NCBI GenBank assembly: GCA_026388815.1
Contig: JAPLJA010000041.1
Coordinates: forward strand, 1-45,532
Source of the DNA: Pseudomonadota bacterium
GTDB lineage: Bacteria > Desulfobacterota > WTBG01 > JAPLJA01
DNA length: 45,532 nucleotides
Direction of reading: 5' to 3'
The position numbers and the translations under genes are program-made. Positions 39,970 through 45,532 of the stretch are shown here, one piece after another. The first letter of the stretch is position 1, and the number at the start of each line of letters is the position of its first letter. Below the pieces are notes generated by a model. That model made no database searches and was not told the origin of the DNA. It saw only the letters and a program-made list of their open reading frames with translations.

Positions 39970-41704
39970 AAGGATCGGGGTTTTCATCTGCCACTGCGGC
40001 GCCAATATCGCTGCCTCCGTTGACGTAGAGAAGGTGGTGAAGGAGATCAGCACCTATCCCGGGGTAGTGCATGCGGAGAACTACATCTACATGTGCTCTG
40101 ATCCGGGCCAGGACCTGATCCGGAAGGCAATTCTTGAGAAGAGGCTCGATGCAGTGGTAAATTGTAACTGCTCACCCTCCCTGCACGAGAAGACTTTCCG
40201 CACCTTAGTGACTTCAATGGGCCTTAACCCTTACCACTGCGAAATCGCAAACATCCGGGAACACTGCAGCTGGCCTCACGTCCATGACCGGGAGATGGCA
40301 ACGAAGAAGGCCGTTGCCATTATCGAGATGATCGTAGAGAAGGTACGCCGCAACCTCGCCCTCACACCCATGGTGGTGCCCATCACCAAGCGTGCCCTGG
40401 TGGTGGGAGGCGGCATTGCCGGGATGCAGGCGGCAACGGATATTGCCAAGGGCGGCTACGAGGTGATCCTGGTGGAGAGATCGCCTGCACTGGGCGGCCA
40501 TGCCCAGCAGCTCTCCGGCACCTTTCCTTCCATGGAACTGGTTCAGTGCATGATCAATCCCCAGGTCACGGAGGTGATGAACCACCCGAAGATTACGCTC
40601 TACACCAGCGCTGAGGTGGAAGAAGTCGGCGGATATGTGGGTAACTTCAAGGTAAAGATAAAAAAAGGGGAAGCCTTTATCGAAGAAGAGGTTGGTACTA
40701 TCGTGGTCGCTACAGGGTATGACCTCTATCCTAAAGAGAAGATAACTGAGTATGAGAGCGATCCCGATGTCATCGATGGTCTCCAGTTTGAAAGGATACT
40801 CTCACCTACAGGACCAACCCGGGGTGAGATCAGAAGGCCGTCAGATGGAAAAGTCCCGAAAGAGATTGTCTTTATCCAGTGTGTGGGTTCCCGTGACCCG
40901 GAGAACCACCTCCCGTACTGTTCCCGTGTGTGTTGCATGTATACTGCCAAACAGGCTGCTCTCTACAAAAAGAAGGTTCCTGACGGCCAGGTGTATATCT
41001 CCTATATGGATATCAGGTCAGATGCCAAGGGATGCGAGGAGTTTATCCAGGAACTCACAGAGAAAGAACGGATCGTCTATCTCAGAGGCAGGGTTTCACG
41101 GGTATTCAGGGAAGGCGAGAAGTTAAGGGTGTACGGAGTTGATACCCTCTCAGGCAAGATGATCGACATGAAGGCTGACCTCGTGGTCCTGGCTACTGCC
41201 ATGGTGGCGAGCAGCGGTGCAAAAGATCTTTCCCGCAAGCTAAACATCATCTCAGATGAATACGGGTTCATGAGCGAGGCCCACATCAAGCTCCGCCCGG
41301 TCGAGACGCTCACGGCCGGGATCTACCTTGCAGGCACCGCCCAGGCACCGAGGGATATCACCGACACCATCTCTTCTGCGAGTGGTGCAGCAAGTAAAGT
41401 TTTATCACTCTTTTCCCGGAAGGAACTCCTCCACGAGCCTGAGATTGCCCACGTTGACGAGGAGGTGTGCAGCGGGTGCGGCCTGTGCGTTTCCATCTGT
41501 GCCTACAAGGCTCCGGAACTCGATCCGAAAAAGCGGGTCGCCCGGGTGAACGAGGCCCTCTGCGAGGGATGCGGCGCCTGTGCGTCACTCTGTCCATCAG
41601 GAGCGATGCAGCACAAGAATTTTTCCAACCGGCAGTTCTTCGAGATGATCGAGGTTGCAGCCGGAGATTACGTGGAATTAGAGAAGAAAGAGGAATTGAG
41701 CTAA
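39962..41704 (+). CDS. hdrA: HdrA-like flavoprotein with C-terminal ferredoxin domain
   Basis: The 580-residue protein has the same N-terminal domain (GVFICHCGANI), FAD motif (RALVVGGGIAGMQAATDIAK) and HdrA signature (LPYCSRVCCMYTAKQAALYK) as its neighbour. It lacks the middle ferredoxin insertion and instead carries two C-terminal 4Fe-4S motifs (CSGCGLCVSIC and CEGCGACASLC). It is thus complementary to the upstream hdrA: one has clusters in the middle, the other at the end. It starts 8 bases before the previous stop. GC content is high and the gene fits its upstream hdrCB in composition. Confidence 0.9.
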   Translation: MPKRIGVFICHCGANIAASVDVEKVVKEISTYPGVVHAENYIYMCSDPGQDLIRKAILEKRLDAVVNCNCSPSLHEKTFRTLVTSMGLNPYHCEIANIREHCSWPHVHDREMATKKAVAIIEMIVEKVRRNLALTPMVVPITKRALVVGGGIAGMQAATDIAKGGYEVILVERSPALGGHAQQLSGTFPSMELVQCMINPQVTEVMNHPKITLYTSAEVEEVGGYVGNFKVKIKKGEAFIEEEVGTIVVATGYDLYPKEKITEYESDPDVIDGLQFERILSPTGPTRGEIRRPSDGKVPKEIVFIQCVGSRDPENHLPYCSRVCCMYTAKQAALYKKKVPDGQVYISYMDIRSDAKGCEEFIQELTEKERIVYLRGRVSRVFREGEKLRVYGVDTLSGKMIDMKADLVVLATAMVASSGAKDLSRKLNIISDEYGFMSEAHIKLRPVETLTAGIYLAGTAQAPRDITDTISSASGAASKVLSLFSRKELLHEPEIAHVDEEVCSGCGLCVSICAYKAPELDPKKRVARVNEALCEGCGACASLCPSGAMQHKNFSNRQFFEMIEVAAGDYVELEKKEELS

Positions 41705-41705
41705 G

Positions 41706-44700
41706 GTGGCGAAGGAAAAGACGGGATCAGTCCTGATCATCGGTGCAGGAATCGGCGGGATCAGAGCAGCCTTTGACCTTGCCGAGTCCGGTTTCAAGGT
41801 ATATCTCACCGACCGGAGTGCCGCCCTTGGCGGGACCCTTTCCCAGCTTGACTACCAGTTCCCCACGAACCACTGCGGGATGTGCAAGATGCTCCCCATC
41901 TTCTCGAGGGATGACAGCTCCCAGTTCTGTTTGCGGAGGGACCTCTTCCACCGGAATATAGAGCTTCTCCCCTACACAGAGCTGGAGAAGGTTGAGGGTG
42001 AGGCAGGAAATTTTGACATCTCACTTATCAGGAAATCACGCTGGCTTGATGAAGAGAAGTGCATTGATTGCGGCAAGTGCGTTGAAGTCTGTCCGGTTGA
42101 GGTGAGGGATGAGTTCAACGAGGGACTGAGCAGACGGAAGGCAATCTACCAGAAACTCCCCTTGAGTATTCCCAATGTATACACCATTGACAGGGAACAC
42201 TGTACACTCTGCGGTAAATGCGTTGAAATATGCCCTACCAAAGCAATACAGCTCTCTCAGGGCGATGAGAAAAAGACAATACACGCAGGTGCAATCATCC
42301 TCTCTGCCGGCTTTGAGGAGTTTAACCCGAAGCAGCTTACCCAGTACGGGCACGGCAGATTCGGAAACGTGGTGACCAGCATTGAATTCGAGAGGCTCTT
42401 CAGCCAGACCGGACCGACCCTCGGCAAGATCTTCCGTCCTTCAGATCAGCGCATTCCCCGAAAGGTGGCATTTCTCCAGTGTGCAGGTTCGCGGGAAAAA
42501 GAGCGTGACTACTGCTCTTTTGCCTGCTGCATGTATGCCATCAAAGAGGCGATGGTCCTGAAATCCCTGGACCCTGGGGCAGAGGTAAAGATCTTTTACA
42601 TGGATATCAGGGCCTTCGGCAAAGATTTTTACCGCTACTTTCTCAGGGCGAGGGATGAATCAGGCATTAAGTTCATCAGGACCAGGGTGCCGGTGATCAA
42701 GGAAGATCCGGGGAACAGGAATCTGAGGGTATCGTATCTCGGTGAGGACGGTAAGGTGGTGAAGGAAGAATTTGACCTGATCGTTCTCTCAGTTGGCCAG
42801 ATGTCTCCGCCGGGCGCTCAGGAACTGAGTAAACGTGTCGGGATTGAGCTGAATGAATGGGGGTTCTGTTCAACAGAACCTTTCTCCCAGGTGAAGACCG
42901 GGAAAGAAGGGGTGCTGGTGGGCGGCTCCTTCTCGGGCTTAAAGGATATCTCCGAGACCCTCGTTCAATCAAGCGCAGCGGCGCTCAGGGCATCTGAATT
43001 AATCTCTGCCCGTCGGTATCAACTGACGAAGCGTTCTGCCCCGTTTCTCCAGGAGGAGAGGGCAGAAGAAGATCAACGGATAGCGGTGTTCCTCTGCCTG
43101 TGCGGCAGCGAGATTGAATCAGCCCTTGACCTCTCTGCCATGGAAAGATTCCTCCACCGGGATCAGACGGTTGACGAAGTGGTGAAAGTCAGGTATCTCT
43201 GCACACCAGACGGGATGAGCCAGTTCAAAGAGGCATTGAAAAATACTAAAGCCAACCGCATCCTCATCGGTGCCTGCCTCCCGTACGGGCTTGAAAGAAA
43301 GTTCAAGGATGCACTCATAGAGGCAGGCTTTCATCCATCTCTCTCTGAGATCTGTGATGTGCGGGGATTAATCAATATTCAGGCAAAAGAAGAGAGAGAG
43401 GCAAAGGCTGAGCGATTACTCTCTTGCAGTATGGACAGGCTGAAAAAACAGGAACCGTTACCGGTTACCTCTCATTCCCTTCATAAGCGTGCCCTGGTGA
43501 TTGGTGGAGGTATTGCCGGTCTCACCGCAGCCTCTGCCATTGCTTCACAGGGATTTGAGGTATGCCTCGTAGAAAAATCTTCGCAGCTGGGCGGGAATCT
43601 CAACCGGGTCCATTTCACCCTGGAAGGAAACGATCCTCAGACTCTTCTGAAAACAAAGATTCAGGAGGTGGAGGCTCATCCATTGATTACCGTGTACCGG
43701 AGTGCAACGCTTATGGAATCAAAGGGGTATGTGGGCAACTTTATTTCCCGCCTGAAAACAGATGCAGGGGAAGAGGTTACCCTTGACCACGGCGTTACCA
43801 TCATTGCTACGGGAGGAGAAGAGGCGAGACCTGACGAATATCTTCTGGGCAACGATACAAGAGTAATAACCCTGCGGGAACTGGAAGAGGCAATTTTTTC
43901 ACAGGATGAAAGGCTCAATCGTGCAAAGAATATCGTGATGATCCAGTGCGCAGGCGGCAGGGATGAGAAGAAACCTTACTGCAGCAGGGTCTGCTGCTCC
44001 CAGAGTGTGAAGTGTGCAATCCGGCTCAAGGAGAAACGGCCAGATCTCAACATCTCAATCCTCTACCGGGATATGATGACCTACGGTTTTAAAGAGGCGT
44101 ACTTCACAAAGGCCCGTGAATTGGGTATTGTATTCATACGGTATGATCTGAACCAGAAGCCGGAGATAAAGAAAGGTAGCGACGCTCATATTCAGATTGA
44201 GCTCATTGATCCATCCATGGGAGAAAAATATCTACTCCCTGCGGATCTCCTGGCGCTGGCAGTGCCGGTGATCCCTTCACAGGACAACAAGAAAATGGCT
44301 GAGATCTGTAATCTTCCCCTTGATGAAGACGGGTTTTTTAATGAGGCTGATATCAAGTGGCGCCCGGTGGATTTTCTAACTGACGGGATATTTCTCTGCG
44401 GCCTTGCCCACTCTCCCCGCTTCATTGACGAGGCGATTTCTCAGGCAGAGGCAGCAGCCCAGCGGGCAATTGGAATACTCTCAAAGGAACAGATTGAGTC
44501 CGGAAGGATTGTCTCTGAGGTGAACGAGAGAAGGTGTTCCCTCTGTGAGGTATGCATTGCTGCCTGCCCCTATCAGGCACGGATAAAGGATGAGGAAAAC
44601 CGGAAAGTCGTGGTGAGAGAGCCAATCTGCCAGGGGTGCGGGGTCTGTGCGATGGTCTGTCCCAACAAAGCCTCGAAGCTCAGGGGCTATAAAGACAGGC

Positions 44701-44741
44701 AGATGCTCTCACTTGTGGACACAATGGTGCTCGGAGGTTAA
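41706..44741 (+). CDS. Tandem double HdrA-like flavoprotein, 1011 aa
   Basis: The GTG start (41706) lies one base after the previous stop. The first half (about 1-460) has FAD motif VLIIGAGIGGIRAAFDLAE, an internal pair of 4Fe-4S motifs (CIDCGKCVEVC and CTLCGKCVEIC), and DYCSFACCMYAIKEA. The second half (about 470-1011) has an HdrA N-terminal domain (AVFLCLCGSEI), a second FAD motif (RALVIGGGIAGLTAASAIAS, about 596), PYCSRVCCSQSVKCA, and two C-terminal ferredoxin motifs (CSLCEVCIAAC and CQGCGVCAMVC). It looks like two hdrA genes fused, combining both of the layouts of the two genes upstream. It would give the complex a third and fourth flavin site. Confidence 0.88.
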   Translation: MAKEKTGSVLIIGAGIGGIRAAFDLAESGFKVYLTDRSAALGGTLSQLDYQFPTNHCGMCKMLPIFSRDDSSQFCLRRDLFHRNIELLPYTELEKVEGEAGNFDISLIRKSRWLDEEKCIDCGKCVEVCPVEVRDEFNEGLSRRKAIYQKLPLSIPNVYTIDREHCTLCGKCVEICPTKAIQLSQGDEKKTIHAGAIILSAGFEEFNPKQLTQYGHGRFGNVVTSIEFERLFSQTGPTLGKIFRPSDQRIPRKVAFLQCAGSREKERDYCSFACCMYAIKEAMVLKSLDPGAEVKIFYMDIRAFGKDFYRYFLRARDESGIKFIRTRVPVIKEDPGNRNLRVSYLGEDGKVVKEEFDLIVLSVGQMSPPGAQELSKRVGIELNEWGFCSTEPFSQVKTGKEGVLVGGSFSGLKDISETLVQSSAAALRASELISARRYQLTKRSAPFLQEERAEEDQRIAVFLCLCGSEIESALDLSAMERFLHRDQTVDEVVKVRYLCTPDGMSQFKEALKNTKANRILIGACLPYGLERKFKDALIEAGFHPSLSEICDVRGLINIQAKEEREAKAERLLSCSMDRLKKQEPLPVTSHSLHKRALVIGGGIAGLTAASAIASQGFEVCLVEKSSQLGGNLNRVHFTLEGNDPQTLLKTKIQEVEAHPLITVYRSATLMESKGYVGNFISRLKTDAGEEVTLDHGVTIIATGGEEARPDEYLLGNDTRVITLRELEEAIFSQDERLNRAKNIVMIQCAGGRDEKKPYCSRVCCSQSVKCAIRLKEKRPDLNISILYRDMMTYGFKEAYFTKARELGIVFIRYDLNQKPEIKKGSDAHIQIELIDPSMGEKYLLPADLLALAVPVIPSQDNKKMAEICNLPLDEDGFFNEADIKWRPVDFLTDGIFLCGLAHSPRFIDEAISQAEAAAQRAIGILSKEQIESGRIVSEVNERRCSLCEVCIAACPYQARIKDEENRKVVVREPICQGCGVCAMVCPNKASKLRGYKDRQMLSLVDTMVLGG

Positions 44742-44743
44742 GC

Positions 44744-45166
44744 ATGAACGAATTCGAACCAAAGGTTGTCGGATTTTTGTGCAGGTGGTGTACGGCTACT
44801 GCCGCAGACCTGGCAGGTGTTACCCGTCTTGAATACCCTCCTAACTTGCGACCCCTCAGGGTGATGTGCACAGGTTCGGTGGACCCGGTCTTCGTGATCC
44901 GTGCCCTGCTTTCGGGAGCGGACGGGGTTCTGGTGGGTGGGTGCCATCCCGGTGACTGTCACTACGTTTCCGGGAACTACAAGGCAAGGAGGAGGATCAC
45001 CATCCTGAAGACTGTGCTCAAGACTTTTCGCCTGGGGGATGAGAGGGTGGAACTCAGGTGGATCAGTGCGAGTGAGGGAAGAAAGTTTGCTGAAACCGTT
45101 AAAGAGATGACCAAGAAGGTAAAAGAGATGGGCGAGAATCCACTTGCCCGGTCCTGGTCAATATAA
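44744..45166 (+). CDS. mvhD: MvhD-like hydrogenase-to-Hdr electron transfer subunit
   Basis: The ATG is 3 bases after the double-HdrA stop. The 140-residue protein has the MvhD 2Fe-2S ligands: FLCRWC (with AADLAGV following), RVMCTGSVDP and GGCHPGDCHY. In methanogens MvhD links a hydrogenase to HdrA; in bacteria it links HdrA to formate dehydrogenase, hydrogenase or an F420-type partner. No hydrogenase large or small subunit is within the window, and the next gene is FrhB/FdhB-like. The symbol reflects the family. Confidence 0.92.
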   Translation: MNEFEPKVVGFLCRWCTATAADLAGVTRLEYPPNLRPLRVMCTGSVDPVFVIRALLSGADGVLVGGCHPGDCHYVSGNYKARRRITILKTVLKTFRLGDERVELRWISASEGRKFAETVKEMTKKVKEMGENPLARSWSI

Positions 45167-45175
45167 AGGTGGATG

Positions 45176-45532
45176 ATGGCTGTTCAGGGAATTATTGAAG
45201 TTAAAGAGGGCAAGATCAACGAGGCAGTAAACAGTTTCTTGCAGGGGCTGCTGGACAGGAAGATTGTCGAGCTGATCCTGGCACCGAGAGAGACGCCGGT
45301 CAGGAAGAGCGTGGTGCAGAGCCTGATCGCCGATTCCGAGGATGTCAGCCGGATCAATACTCTGGCTCCGATCATGCCGGTGAATAGTGCCCGGATCGTT
45401 TCAGCCATGACCAAGGTGACGCCCATTGAGAAGAAGACGGCGGTTCTCCTGCGGCCCTGCGAGGCACGGGCGCTGGTTGAGCTGGTGAAGCTGAAGCAGG
45501 CATCCCTGGAAAATATTATGGTGATCAGCATG
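45176..45532 (+). CDS. FrhB/FdhB-like (coenzyme F420 hydrogenase beta-type) subunit, 5' part
   Basis: Two consecutive ATG codons lie at 45173 and 45176; the second is better spaced from AGGTGG (45167-45172). The 119 codons present give MAVQGIIEVKEGKINEAVNS, RETPVRKSVVQSLIADSED and KKTAVLLRPCEARALVELVK. The LRPCEARALVELVKLKQ stretch with its cysteine is characteristic of FrhB/FdhB-type flavoprotein subunits that serve F420-reducing or formate-linked partners of Hdr complexes. The gene runs off the window at 45532. The partner cannot be named from this fragment. Confidence 0.7.
   Translation, partial: MAVQGIIEVKEGKINEAVNSFLQGLLDRKIVELILAPRETPVRKSVVQSLIADSEDVSRINTLAPIMPVNSARIVSAMTKVTPIEKKTAVLLRPCEARALVELVKLKQASLENIMVISM

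Overview
This 45.5 kb window looks like chromosome from an anaerobic, Gram-negative bacterium of the Desulfobacterota (former Deltaproteobacteria), possibly a syntrophic or acetogen-like lineage. This is an inference. It rests on class I two-subunit fumarase, a large heterodisulfide-reductase (Hdr) electron-transfer cluster, a corrinoid/methyl-tetrahydrofolate methyltransferase pair, many outer-membrane lipoproteins and beta-barrels, and a CHASE2 cyclase. No rRNA, tRNA, CRISPR array, prophage or insertion sequence was seen.

Layout. (1) 1-5972: a run of small accessory genes (two zinc-ribbon miniproteins, a conserved hypothetical, a decayed DUF3185 gene, a secreted phospholipase A2-like protein, small helical proteins, a frameshifted small gene), ending in an 897-residue exported protein with six near-identical Ig-like repeats and an ice-binding-like (DUF3494) domain. 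(2) 5995-15257: an envelope-stress island, all on the plus strand: two near-identical triple-BON proteins, two copies of a 49-residue lmo0937-type membrane protein, CsbD, DUF4398 lipoproteins, three OmpA/Pal-type lipoproteins, a glycine-zipper lipoprotein, DUF3309, DUF3185 and DUF1207 proteins. Parts have been duplicated, and several unrelated small genes carry the same leader sequence. (3) 15285-23806: AI-2E-type transporter, vapBC toxin-antitoxin pair, Nudix hydrolase, and on the minus strand a methyltransferase plus corrinoid protein. Then comes a 957-residue fusion of a GltD-type flavoprotein with a geranylgeranyl-reductase-type flavoprotein, followed by an MFS transporter. (4) 31626-23792, minus strand: an apparent four-gene operon of TPR/beta-barrel, FecR-domain, cohesin/Ig-repeat and CHASE2-adenylate cyclase proteins, a candidate surface-sensing system. 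(5) 32228-45532: fumarase alpha and beta, then hdrC-hdrB, an AT-rich module of NADH dehydrogenase-type subunits (NuoE, NuoF and HoxU-like), three HdrA-type flavoproteins (one a tandem double HdrA), MvhD, and the start of an FrhB/FdhB-like subunit cut by the window end.

How the genes fit together. The Hdr/Nuo-like cluster looks like a flavin-based electron bifurcation or confurcation machine linking NADH, a thiol/disulfide or other HdrB substrate, ferredoxin, and an F420/formate/hydrogen-type partner. The adjacent fumarase suggests dicarboxylate metabolism. The CHASE2-cyclase operon may couple an outer-membrane or surface signal to cAMP. The 6-15 kb island would maintain the outer membrane and periplasm under stress. 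The best candidates for undescribed biology are the CHASE2/FecR/cohesin/TPR operon, the mosaic Hdr-Nuo cluster, the 957-residue dual flavoprotein, and the modular leader cassettes of the stress island.
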